A DNA stretch of 12,500 nt from an uncultured Lachnospiraceae bacterium (GCA_949957035.1 CATLIP010000049.1:1-12500); one strand, 5' to 3'. Counted from the first letter of the stretch, positions 1 to 6,623 are shown. Translations and numbers: made by a program. Notes: a model not told the origin generated them from the sequence alone.

Positions 1-551
1 CGATGTGTGGGTGCTATCAGGCAATGAATGCCGAGATTGCCCTTTGCGCGGCGGAGTACCTGCTGGAAGGTGAACAGATTCATGAGGAACGCTGGCAGGA
101 GGCGTTAGCTTCCCTCAGATGGGAAGGAAGGATGGAGCGCGTCGCCTTGCATCTGGTAGTTGACGGAGCGCATAATCCGGGAGCGGTGGAAGCGTTCGTG
201 GAGAGCATGAAGGCTCTGGGAGCGGATTCCCAAGATGGTTCTGTGGTTCTGTTCTCGGCGGTCAGCGACAAGAATTATGAGCAGATGATTGAATGCCTGT
301 GCAGCAATTTGGACGTGAATGCTTTTGTTGTGACAGAGGTGGAGGATGCAAGGCGGGTTCCTGCCGAAGAGCTTAGGCGGGTGTTTCAAAAGTATACCAA
401 GAAGAAGGTCGTCTGTGAGGCGGATGTCTGTGAGGCGCTTCGTGCGGCAGAAGCACAGCGGACAGCGGACGGGGATGTCTATTGCCTTGGTTCTCTGTAT
501 CTGGCGGGCATGGTAAAGACGGCAATGCGGCAGAAGAAGTTTGGAATATAA
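1..551 (+). CDS. folC: Folylpolyglutamate synthase / dihydrofolate synthase, C-terminal part (5' end outside window)
   Basis: FolC adds glutamates to folates in the cytoplasm, and often also joins dihydropteroate to glutamate. Only about the last 182 residues are present, and the frame is open to the left edge, so the ATG at position 3 is not the start. The recognisable parts are the Mur-ligase-type linker GCYQAMNAEIAL (a GxYQxxNAxxAL pattern), the GRMERV segment, and the signature DGAHNPGAVEAF, which opens the C-terminal glutamate-ligase domain. The segment between GRME and DGAHN looks about two residues shorter than I remember for the family, probably a harmless loop deletion. The central ATP-binding P-loop lies outside the window. 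The 44-residue gene at 581 follows after 29 bp on the same strand and may be cotranscribed. The family call is firm; bifunctionality cannot be judged from this part. Confidence 0.93.
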   Translation, partial: MCGCYQAMNAEIALCAAEYLLEGEQIHEERWQEALASLRWEGRMERVALHLVVDGAHNPGAVEAFVESMKALGADSQDGSVVLFSAVSDKNYEQMIECLCSNLDVNAFVVTEVEDARRVPAEELRRVFQKYTKKKVVCEADVCEALRAAEAQRTADGDVYCLGSLYLAGMVKTAMRQKKFGI

Positions 552-580
552 GATGGGCGTATAAAGGAGGCATAGGTATT

Positions 581-715
581 ATGCTTGATTTTGAGGAAGA
601 ATTAAAGAAGTTCCAGCCGAGCCTGGAAGTGGAAGATATAGAGAAGGCAATCTATCAGGAGGATTTGACGGACATGACGGATATCCTGCGGGAAGTGATG
701 GAACAGGCAAAGTAG
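581..715 (+). CDS. Small acidic protein of unknown function (44 aa)
   Basis: I do not recognise this protein. The start at 581 is supported by a strong AAAGGAGG at 563-570 with a 10-nt gap; the open frame reaches further left but only into the 3' end of folC. The product is short and highly charged, rich in Glu and Asp, with a pattern that suggests two amphipathic helices (about residues 1-12 and 16-42). It has no membrane segment, no signal peptide and no cysteines. It sits 29 bp after folC and 21 bp before the TPR-protein gene, all on one strand, so it probably belongs to that transcript. It could be a small partner or adaptor of the TPR protein, but that is inference from position only. 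The good ribosome binding site and clean spacing make it likely to be real. Confidence 0.72.
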   Translation: MLDFEEELKKFQPSLEVEDIEKAIYQEDLTDMTDILREVMEQAK

Positions 716-736
716 AAGAAGGATTGAGGATCGCAT

Positions 737-2155
737 ATGGATTATACAACAAAGCTTTCCTACCAGTCCATGTACTGGTATAACGACGGATTGAAGAAAG
801 CAAAGATTCGGGACTTGTCGGGTGCAATCACGTCTTTAAGGAAGAGTTTACAATATAACAGGGGAAATATTGCGTCCAGAAACCTGCTCGGCCTGGTCTA
901 TTATGGCAGGGGAGACGTGGTAGAGGCGTTAGTAGAGTGGATTCTGAGCAAGAATTTCCAGTCTCATGATAATATTGCAAATTATTACATACAGAAGATG
1001 CGTGAGACGGCGGGAGAGTTAGAGGCGATCAACCAGGCTGCGAAGCGGTACAACCAGTCGTTGGATTATTGCAGGCAGAATGGTGAGGATTTGGCAATCA
1101 TCCAGCTTAAAAAGGCTGTGACGGTACATCCGTCTTATGTAAAGGCGCATCAGCTCCTTGCATTGATTTACATGCATACGGAGCAGTATACATTTGCAAG
1201 GCAGTCCATCCGGACAGCGTATAAGCTGGACACCACGGATGAATTTTCCCTGCGCTGTATGCACGAGCTGAACCAGATCCGGCGTGCAAGGAATGTCAAG
1301 ATTAAGGAGAAGGAGAAGAAGGACAAGCATACCGTCACCTATAATCTGGGAAATGAGACGATTATCCAGCCGGTATCCAATAGTATCAAGGACAATGCGG
1401 GGCTGCACACAGTCCTGAATATTGCGCTGGGCCTGGTGGTAGGCGTCGCGGTCATGTGGTTTCTTATCATGCCGACCATCAATGCATCCCGTCAGGAGCG
1501 CTCCAACCGCCAGACGGTACAGTTCAGCGACCAGATTGCCACCCAGACGGCGCAGATCAGCGCACTGAAAAAAGAACTGGAAGAATACCGTTCCACCAGT
1601 GAAGAGACCGAAAATGTACAGGCAACGGCAGCATCGACCCAGGAAAGCTATGAAATCGTCCTGAACATGGCGGCCCATTTCCGTGCAGACGATATGGGAG
1701 ACTCGGCAATGGTGGAAGAATTGTTAAAAGTAACCCCGGATTCCCTTGGAACCGTAGGCAGGGAAAGCTACGACGAGATTACCGGCGAACTATTCCCCCG
1801 GGTATGTGCCGGCCTATACGGCACGTCACAGGAAAACTTTGAGGTCGCCAACTACACAGCCGCCATCACGAACTTAGAGCAGGTGATGAAGATGGACGAA
1901 GGCTACGAAGAAGGCGCAGCCTTGCTGCTCCTCGCCCAATCCTACGAAAAAAGCGGCGACCAGAATCAGGCAAACCTCAAATACCAGAAGCTTGTCGAGA
2001 GCTACCCCGACACCGAAGCCGCCCAGACCGCAAAAGAGGCCTTAGATGCCCAGTCCGGTAACAGCAAGGACGGCGACGAAGGCGCAGACGACGACGGCGG
2101 AAGCGGTGAAGACGGCGGGGACGCTGCCGATACAGGCGGAGATGACGGCGAATAA
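737..2155 (+). CDS. Membrane-anchored tetratricopeptide-repeat protein with acidic tail (472 aa)
   Basis: This is a TPR scaffold protein; partners and process are unknown. Helical repeats of TPR type cover roughly residues 11-80 and 101-175 (for example NRGNIASRNLLGLVYYGRGD and HPSYVKAHQLLALIYMHTEQ). A Lys-rich stretch (188-198) and one hydrophobic membrane segment at about 225-246 follow. Next come a likely coiled coil (about 262-292), a second TPR-like block (about 355-430) and an extremely acidic, Gly-rich tail (about 441-472) that is almost only D, G and E. The positive charges before the membrane segment predict a cytoplasmic N-terminal TPR domain and an external C-terminal half. The ATG at 737 has GAGGA at 726-730. 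Third-position codon choice drifts from G-ending in the 5' half to C/A-ending in the 3' half. The TPR and membrane calls are firm; no specific function can be given. Confidence 0.88.
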   Translation: MDYTTKLSYQSMYWYNDGLKKAKIRDLSGAITSLRKSLQYNRGNIASRNLLGLVYYGRGDVVEALVEWILSKNFQSHDNIANYYIQKMRETAGELEAINQAAKRYNQSLDYCRQNGEDLAIIQLKKAVTVHPSYVKAHQLLALIYMHTEQYTFARQSIRTAYKLDTTDEFSLRCMHELNQIRRARNVKIKEKEKKDKHTVTYNLGNETIIQPVSNSIKDNAGLHTVLNIALGLVVGVAVMWFLIMPTINASRQERSNRQTVQFSDQIATQTAQISALKKELEEYRSTSEETENVQATAASTQESYEIVLNMAAHFRADDMGDSAMVEELLKVTPDSLGTVGRESYDEITGELFPRVCAGLYGTSQENFEVANYTAAITNLEQVMKMDEGYEEGAALLLLAQSYEKSGDQNQANLKYQKLVESYPDTEAAQTAKEALDAQSGNSKDGDEGADDDGGSGEDGGDAADTGGDDGE

Positions 2156-2171
2156 GCTTGCCATAGTACAC

Positions 2172-2201
2172 GAAGGAAAAGGATATGCAAAAACAGCATA
2201 T
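2172..2201 (+). promoter_or_regulatory. Candidate sigma-H promoter for the spoIIA operon, overlapping the terminator
   Basis: GAAGGAAAA at 2172-2180 matches the sigma-H -35 consensus RNAGGAWWW at every position. After 12 bp, ACAGCATAT at 2193-2201 matches the -10 consensus RNNGAATWW at 8 of 9 positions (C in place of the first A of GAAT). In Bacillus and Clostridioides, spoIIA is transcribed by sigma-H RNA polymerase, so the location is right. Transcription would start near 2208, leaving a leader of about 44 nt before spoIIAA. Part of the match comes from the A/G-rich terminator stem, so coincidence is possible. No exact Spo0A box is visible close upstream. Confidence 0.5.
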
Positions 2202-2210
2202 CCTTTTTTC
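2177..2210 (+). terminator. Rho-independent terminator after the TPR-protein gene
   Basis: A perfect 12-bp stem, AAAAGGATATGC (2177-2188) with GCATATCCTTTT (2196-2207), closes a 7-nt loop and runs into a T-rich tract ending near 2210. It lies 22 bp past the TPR stop codon and separates the folC-TPR group from the spoIIA operon. The same bases overlap a candidate sigma-H promoter. Confidence 0.88.
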
Positions 2211-2251
2211 ATACCAATTTTTAGCCAGAACCTTTGAGAAGGAGGATGAAC

Positions 2252-2563
2252 ATGAAATATCAGGTCCAGGAAAACTGCCTGACAGTCTTTTTACCCAATG
2301 AACTAGACCACCACAACGCCGAGGAAATCCGCAAGGAATCCGACCATTTAATCGAGCACAACCACATCCGCTACGTAGTCTTCGACTTCAAGGAAACGAA
2401 CTTCATGGACAGCTCAGGAATCGGCGTAATCATGGGACGTTACAAACGCATTTACCTGCTTGGCGGCGAAGTATGCGCTGTCCACACCAATGAAAGAATG
2501 CGGAAAATATTAACTATGTCAGGAATCACGAAAATCATGCAGATATATGAGGAGGAAGAATAG
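2252..2563 (+). CDS. spoIIAA: Anti-sigma F factor antagonist SpoIIAA (103 aa)
   Basis: SpoIIAA is a STAS-domain protein. Unphosphorylated, it binds SpoIIAB and frees sigma-F in the forespore; SpoIIAB phosphorylates it and SpoIIE reverses this. The STAS core is clear: NELDHHNAEEIR near the N-terminus, then FMDSSGIGVIMGRYK at residues 51-65. Ser54, directly after Asp53, corresponds to the phosphorylated Ser58 of Bacillus subtilis. Near the C-terminus, MSGITKIMQIY matches the usual end of the domain. The start is the ATG at 2252, with AAGGAGG at 2239-2245 and a 6-nt gap; the upstream in-frame TTG at 2234 would place that ribosome binding site inside the gene. It is the first gene of spoIIAA-spoIIAB-sigF, and its stop codon abuts the spoIIAB start. 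Codons end in C unusually often compared with the spoVA genes. Confidence 0.96.
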   Translation: MKYQVQENCLTVFLPNELDHHNAEEIRKESDHLIEHNHIRYVVFDFKETNFMDSSGIGVIMGRYKRIYLLGGEVCAVHTNERMRKILTMSGITKIMQIYEEEE

Positions 2564-3019
2564 ATGGAACATACCAATGAGATGCAGTTAATCTTTGACA
2601 GCCGCTCATCCAACGAGTCATTTGCCCGGGTAACGGTCGCCGCATTTATGACATCCTTAAATCCTACGGTGGAGGAAGTATCCGACGTAAAGACGGCGGT
2701 ATCTGAGGCTGTGACCAACGCCGTTATCCACGGCTATGAAAATGAAGTACATAACATCTACATCCGATGCCGCACAGAGGGAAGGACGCTCTATCTGGAA
2801 ATCGAGGACGAAGGCAAGGGAATCGAGGATGTGAAACAGGCGATGGAGCCGCTGTTCACCACGAAGCCGGAGCTTGATCGCTCCGGGATGGGATTTTCCT
2901 TTATGGAAGCCTTCATGGACCGCTTAGAGGTCTTGTCGGCTCCGGGAAAGGGAACTACCGTAAAGATGGAAAAAACAATCGGAAAAGGACGCAGACTATG
3001 GACCACACAATCGCTTTGA
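2564..3019 (+). CDS. spoIIAB: Anti-sigma F factor / serine kinase SpoIIAB (151 aa)
   Basis: SpoIIAB binds and inhibits sigma-F in its ATP form and phosphorylates SpoIIAA. The GHKL-type ATP-binding fold is visible in order: an N box, SEAVTNAVIHGY (residues 47-58) with catalytic-type Glu48 and Mg-binding-type Asn52; a G1 box, IEDEGKGIED (80-89) with Asp82; and a G2 box, RSGMGFSFMEAF (106-117). A lid-like stretch, MEPLFTTKPEL (94-104), lies between G1 and G2. The length is close to that of known SpoIIAB (about 146 residues). The ATG directly follows the spoIIAA stop, and the ribosome binding site GAGGAGGAA lies in the 3' end of spoIIAA, which suggests coupled translation. The last 22 bp overlap sigF. 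Confidence 0.96.
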   Translation: MEHTNEMQLIFDSRSSNESFARVTVAAFMTSLNPTVEEVSDVKTAVSEAVTNAVIHGYENEVHNIYIRCRTEGRTLYLEIEDEGKGIEDVKQAMEPLFTTKPELDRSGMGFSFMEAFMDRLEVLSAPGKGTTVKMEKTIGKGRRLWTTQSL

Positions 3020-3711
3020 TTCAAAAATCTCACGAAGGGGATGAAGAAGCGAGAGCACAGCTGGTAGAGGAAAACACAGGGCTTGTCTGGTGTATCGTCA
3101 AACGGTTCTACAACCGGGGCGTGGAGGCGGAGGATTTGTTCCAGGTGGGCAGTATCGGCCTGCTGAAAGCAATCGACAAGTTTGATCTGTCCTTTGACGT
3201 TAAATTTTCTACCTATGCGGTTCCTATGATTTCCGGAGAAATCAAGCGTTTCCTGAGGGACGACGGGATGATTAAGGTGAGCCGCTCGTTAAAGGAGCTT
3301 GCCTACAAAGCCTATCTCTGTCAGGAGCGGCTTCAGGAAAAATGGGGCAGGGACCCGACAGTGGCGGAGATAGCACAGGAGCTTGGAGTCGGGACGGAGG
3401 AACTCACACAGGCTTTAGATGCCAGCGGGGATATTGAATCTCTGCACAAACCCATTTACCAGAAAGAGGGACAGGAAGTAAGGCTGATGGATAAGCTTCC
3501 TGAGAAGGAGGGAGAAGAAGAGCAGATTTTGAACCATTTGCTGTTGAAGCAGTTATTGGCATACCTGAATAAAGAGGAGCGGCGGCTGATTTATCTTAGG
3601 TATTTTGCAAACCAGACCCAGACGCAGGTAGGGGATACCCTTGGCATATCCCAGGTTCAGGTGTCCAGAATGGAAAAGAAAATTTTAAAAAATTTGAGAG
3701 AACGAATATAA
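2998..3711 (+). CDS. sigF: RNA polymerase sigma-F factor (237 aa)
   Basis: Sigma-F is the first compartment-specific sigma factor, active in the forespore after the asymmetric septum forms. The sequence has sigma-70 region 2 (about residues 24-98), with the core-binding stretch EDLFQVGSIGLLKAIDKFD and the promoter-opening stretch FSTYAVPMISGEIKRFLRDD. Region 3 follows (about 99-170, including KWGRDPTVAEIAQELGV), then region 4 (about 180-236) with the helix-turn-helix TQTQVGDTLGISQVQVSRME. The segment MIKVSRSLKE after region 2 is typical of sporulation sigma factors of the F/G type. Sigma-G is closely related, but position directly after spoIIAB fixes this as sigF. It starts inside the 3' end of spoIIAB, 22 bp before that gene ends, so translation is probably coupled. 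The sigma-G promoter of the next operon begins 12 bp after its stop. Confidence 0.96.
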   Translation: MDHTIALIQKSHEGDEEARAQLVEENTGLVWCIVKRFYNRGVEAEDLFQVGSIGLLKAIDKFDLSFDVKFSTYAVPMISGEIKRFLRDDGMIKVSRSLKELAYKAYLCQERLQEKWGRDPTVAEIAQELGVGTEELTQALDASGDIESLHKPIYQKEGQEVRLMDKLPEKEGEEEQILNHLLLKQLLAYLNKEERRLIYLRYFANQTQTQVGDTLGISQVQVSRMEKKILKNLRERI

Positions 3712-3722
3712 CAGGCATACCA

Positions 3723-3752
3723 TGAATATTTTTCTTGAAAATATCCATACTA
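3723..3752 (+). promoter_or_regulatory. Sigma-G promoter for the spoVA operon (exact consensus)
   Basis: TGAATA at 3723-3728 and CATACTA at 3746-3752 are separated by 17 bp. This equals the published Bacillus subtilis sigma-G consensus (TGAATA, 17-18 bp, CATACTA) at all 13 positions. It lies in the only gap of the region, between the sigF stop at 3711 and the 74-residue gene at 3784. Transcription would start near 3759, giving a leader of about 25 nt. In B. subtilis the spoVA operon depends on sigma-G in the forespore, so signal and downstream genes agree. Confidence 0.85.
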
Positions 3753-3783
3753 ATCCGCAAAAGGAATAAAGAAGGTGGAAAGT

Positions 3784-4008
3784 ATGGAGAATGCAAGAAG
3801 AAAACTCAGGGTATGCCTGATTTGCGTCGTGATGGCGGCGGTGGTGATTGGGCTGATTTACTATTTTAATGATATGAGAGACCATGGAAAGATCAATGAA
3901 GGGACGCTGGTTAAGAATGTCATGCATTTGAATGAAGAGAATTGGCATGGAATCGGATCTGAGACAGACGGTATGTATGAAAACGGCGTACCGGAAAGCA
4001 GGGCGTAG
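3784..4008 (+). CDS. Small single-pass membrane protein heading the spoVA operon (74 aa), function unknown
   Basis: I do not recognise this protein. It has a basic N-terminus (ARRKLR), one hydrophobic membrane segment at about residues 9-27, and a polar, slightly acidic tail of about 46 residues containing INEGTLVKN and several His and Glu. The basic residues before the membrane segment predict that the tail faces outward; in a forespore inner membrane that is the space between the two membranes. The ATG at 3784 has AAGGTGG at 3772-3778; an in-frame GTG at 3775 lies within that site and is unlikely. The gene ends 2 bp before spoVAA and directly follows the sigma-G promoter, so it should be made in the forespore with the SpoVA proteins. 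It could take part in SpoVA assembly or another late forespore membrane step, but that is inference from context. Confidence 0.78.
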   Translation: MENARRKLRVCLICVVMAAVVIGLIYYFNDMRDHGKINEGTLVKNVMHLNEENWHGIGSETDGMYENGVPESRA

Positions 4009-4010
4009 GA

Positions 4011-4676
4011 ATGGCAAATGAGACAGTATACATCAAAGTGGACAAGAACGTGGAGGTCACGAAACCGGAGGTTACGCTTGGGGATGTGATTCAGATGGAG
4101 TGTCCCAACCCGGCGATTGTTCCCAGGCTTAAAAGCCTGAAATTGCTCACATTTCATCACACGGACGATAAGCATCAGAACCGTGTTGCCATTTCAATCC
4201 TGAAGGTGATAGAGCGTATCCATGAGGAATGTCCGAATGTTGACGTGCAGAATCTTGGGGAGACGGATTTCATTGTGACTTACGAGGAACAGCAGACGGC
4301 AGGCGGCGCGGTGCATTACACAAAACTGGCGGCTGTCGTCATTATCAGTTTCATGGGCGCGGCGTTTTCGATTATGGCGTTCAACAATGACGTTGATACG
4401 ACGAAATTATTTTCCCAAATCTACGAACTCCTGACAGGGCAGAAGTCGGACGGGTTCACGATTTTGGAGCTGACGTACTGCATTGGGCTGGTGATAGGAA
4501 TCCTGACCTTCTTCAACCATTTCGGCAAGAAGAAGTTCACGGTAGACCCTACGCCGATGGAGATTGAGATGCGTCTGTATGAAAATGATATCCAGACCAC
4601 CCTGATTGAAACGTATTCCAGAAAGGAGAAGGAGCTGGATGTGGGCACAGGTTCTAATGGCGGTCATCGGACTTAG
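4011..4676 (+). CDS. spoVAA: Stage V sporulation protein AA (221 aa)
   Basis: SpoVAA belongs to the SpoVA machinery, which moves dipicolinic acid (with calcium) into the forespore and releases it at germination, in the spore inner membrane. The soluble N-terminal part begins with VYIKVDKNVEV and GDVIQMECPNP, typical of the family, and covers residues 1-100. Two membrane segments follow at about 103-124 and 149-168. The C-terminal tail contains the DPTPMEIEMRLYE stretch. The ATG at 4011 is only 2 bp after the stop of the small membrane protein and lacks a well-spaced ribosome binding site, so translation is probably coupled. The 3' end overlaps spoVAB by 38 bp. SpoVAA is absent from some clostridial spoVA operons, which carry only C, D and E; this genome keeps it. 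Confidence 0.92.
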   Translation: MANETVYIKVDKNVEVTKPEVTLGDVIQMECPNPAIVPRLKSLKLLTFHHTDDKHQNRVAISILKVIERIHEECPNVDVQNLGETDFIVTYEEQQTAGGAVHYTKLAAVVIISFMGAAFSIMAFNNDVDTTKLFSQIYELLTGQKSDGFTILELTYCIGLVIGILTFFNHFGKKKFTVDPTPMEIEMRLYENDIQTTLIETYSRKEKELDVGTGSNGGHRT

Positions 4677-5052
4677 CGCAGGTATGGTTGTTGCGGGAGG
4701 GCTTTTCTCGTTCATCAGCGAGCTTGGAGTGGTATCGGATTTTGCCGACAGGACGCACACCGGGGAGCATATCCTGCTTTACGAAAACAGTGTGGCTCTT
4801 GGGGGAATTCTTGGTAATATTTTCTTTATCTATGGAATTCGGATTCCTTTCGGGGCGTGGCTATTGCCAGTGTTCGGGCTGTTCGGCGGTATTTTTGTCG
4901 GATGCTGGTCCATGGCTCTGGCGGAGATTCTGAATGTATTTCCCATTTTTGTGCGCAGGGTAAAACTGCTGCGGGGGATACAATATCTGATTCTTGGGGT
5001 TGCGGTTGGAAAAGGCGTGGGGGCGTTAATCTTCTTTTTTAACCGCTTTTAA
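4639..5052 (+). CDS. spoVAB: Stage V sporulation protein AB (137 aa)
   Basis: SpoVAB is a small integral membrane component of the SpoVA dipicolinic-acid system. The product is hydrophobic almost throughout, with about four membrane segments: roughly residues 3-28, 47-68, 73-97 and 109-133. It has Gly-rich patches such as GLSAGMVVAGG and FGLFGGIFVGC and the motif GILGNIFFIYGI. The start at 4639 (MWAQVLMAV) is preferred over the upstream in-frame TTG at 4606. AAGGAG lies just before it, and the extra 11 residues of the longer form are basic and unlike the usual hydrophobic N-terminus. It starts inside the 3' end of spoVAA. Identification relies on hydrophobic character, length and position between spoVAA and spoVAC as much as on sequence. 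Confidence 0.9.
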   Translation: MWAQVLMAVIGLSAGMVVAGGLFSFISELGVVSDFADRTHTGEHILLYENSVALGGILGNIFFIYGIRIPFGAWLLPVFGLFGGIFVGCWSMALAEILNVFPIFVRRVKLLRGIQYLILGVAVGKGVGALIFFFNRF

Positions 5053-5089
5053 AAGACGGAGAAAATAAGGATGCAGGGAGGAGAGGAAA

Positions 5090-5548
5090 ATGGATAAACA
5101 GAAACAACAGCAGGCATATGAAAATTATGTCAAGAAGAAAACGCCGGTGCATAACCTGCCGATGAATATGGCGAAGGCGTTTGTGGCAGGGGGAGTGATC
5201 TGTACTGTGGGACAGGCAATCCTGAACTATTGCGGGAAGCTTGGGTTTGATAAGGATGTGAGCGGCGGGTGGACGTCTATGCTCCTGGTGATTTTAAGCG
5301 TCGTCCTGACCGGGTTCAATATTTATCCCCGTATTGCGAAATGGGGCGGCGCGGGGACGTTGGTTCCGATTACGGGATTTGCCAATTCGGTTGCGGCCCC
5401 GGCGATTGAGTATAAGAAGGAAGGGCAGGTCATGGGAATTGGATGTAAGATTTTTACGATTGCAGGACCCGTGATACTGTATGGGATATTCACCAGCTGG
5501 GTTTTAGGGTTCGGGTACTGGATTTTGAAAGTCAGCGGGATTATTTGA
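5090..5548 (+). CDS. spoVAC: Stage V sporulation protein AC (152 aa)
   Basis: SpoVAC is an integral membrane protein of the SpoVA complex. B. subtilis SpoVAC behaves as a mechanosensitive channel and is thought to form the dipicolinic-acid passage. A cytosol-type polar N-terminus carries YENYVKKKTPVHNLPMN, characteristic of the family. Membrane segments follow at about residues 28-48, 62-80, 86-104 and 118-146. The central GGAGTLVPITGFANSV (86-101) has a clear counterpart in SpoVAE, AGAGASVPLTGFGNLL, showing the two are paralogues. The ATG at 5090 has a strong GGGAGGAGAGG site just upstream. The gap after spoVAB is 37 bp, with no convincing terminator. Confidence 0.96.
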   Translation: MDKQKQQQAYENYVKKKTPVHNLPMNMAKAFVAGGVICTVGQAILNYCGKLGFDKDVSGGWTSMLLVILSVVLTGFNIYPRIAKWGGAGTLVPITGFANSVAAPAIEYKKEGQVMGIGCKIFTIAGPVILYGIFTSWVLGFGYWILKVSGII

Positions 5549-5570
5549 GAGAAAAGGCAGGTAGGGATGA

Positions 5571-6575
5571 ATGGTTAAGGGATTGCAAAGTATTGCGTTT
5601 AGAGAGTCCCCGTATCTGGTGAGCAGTGCGTCGGTGGCGGGGAAGAAGGAGGGAGAGGGCCCTCTGGGGAAGATGTTCGATATGGTAGAGCAGGAGAATC
5701 TGTTTGGGGAAAATACATGGGAAGAGGCGGAAAGTACCATGCAGAAGGAGGCGTGTCTTCTGGCGATGGGGAAGGCCCATGTGGAGGCGTCGGAGGTAAG
5801 GTATCTGTTTGGCGGAGACCTTCTCCGTCAGGGGGTAGCGACTTCTATGGGCGTGGAGGAGCTGGGGATACCGATGTTCGGGCTGTTCGGAGCGTGTTCT
5901 ACGTCGGGGGAAGCCCTTGCCCTTGCGGCTATGAGCGTGGCGGCAGGGTATGGGGATTATATGCTTGCCGTTACATCCAGCCATTTCGGGAGTGCGGAGA
6001 AAGAGTTTCGGTTTCCCCTGGGATATGCGAACCAAAGACCATTATCCGCCCAGTGGACGGTTACGGGAAGCGGCGCATTCCTGGTAGGGACAAGAAGAAG
6101 CCATGTGAGGATTACGGGCGTGACCGTGGGGAAGATTGTGGATTATGGACTGAAGGATTCCCAGAACATGGGGGCGTGTATGGCTCCTGCCGCGTGTGAT
6201 ACGATTATACGGAATCTAGAGGATTTCGGGAGGACTGCGGATGATTATAACCGGATTGTGACTGGGGATTTGGGATATGTGGGGCAGAGCATCCTGTTTG
6301 ATTTGATGCGTGGGAAGGGATACGATATTAAGAAGAACCACATGGATTGCGGGATGACCATATTTGACCAGGTGTCTCAGGATACCCATGCGGGAGGGAG
6401 CGGGTGCGGATGTGCCGCGACCACGTTGTCGGCGTATATTTTGCCTAAGCTGAACCGCGGGGAGTGGAAACGGGTGTTGTTCGTGCCGACAGGGGCGCTG
6501 ATGTCAACGGTGAGTTACAATGAAGGCTCCAGCGTACCCGGAATCGCCCACGGGATTGTGTTGGAGCATTGTTAG
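5571..6575 (+). CDS. spoVAD: Stage V sporulation protein AD (334 aa)
   Basis: SpoVAD is the soluble dipicolinic-acid-binding component, held at the spore inner membrane. It has a thiolase/3-oxoacyl-ACP-synthase-III type fold without known enzymatic activity. The match runs end to end: an N-terminal FRESPYLVSSASVAGKKEGEGPLG-like segment (residues 10-33); a nucleophile-elbow-like GLFGACSTSGEALALAA (104-120) with Cys109; QRPLSAQWTVTGSGAF (155-170); TGDLGYVGQSILFDL (231-245); and DTHAGGSGCGCAA (271-283). The length matches B. subtilis SpoVAD (about 338). The start at 5571 has GGTAGGG shortly before it. It lies 22 bp after spoVAC. Codons end in G strikingly often, unlike spoIIAA. Confidence 0.97.
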   Translation: MVKGLQSIAFRESPYLVSSASVAGKKEGEGPLGKMFDMVEQENLFGENTWEEAESTMQKEACLLAMGKAHVEASEVRYLFGGDLLRQGVATSMGVEELGIPMFGLFGACSTSGEALALAAMSVAAGYGDYMLAVTSSHFGSAEKEFRFPLGYANQRPLSAQWTVTGSGAFLVGTRRSHVRITGVTVGKIVDYGLKDSQNMGACMAPAACDTIIRNLEDFGRTADDYNRIVTGDLGYVGQSILFDLMRGKGYDIKKNHMDCGMTIFDQVSQDTHAGGSGCGCAATTLSAYILPKLNRGEWKRVLFVPTGALMSTVSYNEGSSVPGIAHGIVLEHC

Positions 6576-6586
6576 AGGAGAAAGGC

Positions 6587-6601
6587 AAATGCGAAGCATT
6601 T
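6587..6601 (+). other. Small hairpin between spoVAD and spoVAE
   Basis: AAATGC (6587-6592), loop GAA, GCATTT (6596-6601) can form a 6-bp stem in the 48-bp gap between spoVAD and spoVAE. There is no T-run, so it is not a terminator. It could affect mRNA stability or the relative expression of SpoVAE, or be chance. Confidence 0.3.
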
Positions 6602-6623
6602 CTGGAAGATAAGGAGTGAAGTT

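Noticed and set aside
1019..1678. 219-residue open frame on the - strand opposite the TPR gene
   Set aside because: Shadow of the TPR gene: Cys/Arg/His-rich composition, no ribosome binding site and no domain; the + strand TPR repeats are clear.
1993..1999. Spo0A-like box TGTCGAG upstream of spoIIA
   Set aside because: One mismatch to the core, inside the TPR coding region, and about 170 bp before the candidate -35, too far for a typical site.
5023..5050. Possible terminator at the end of spoVAB (GCG-TTAA paired with TTAA-CCGC, then TTTT)
   Set aside because: The stem needs a bulge, has a weak A/T core and only four T follow, and it would cut the spoVA operon. It is more likely just coding sequence.
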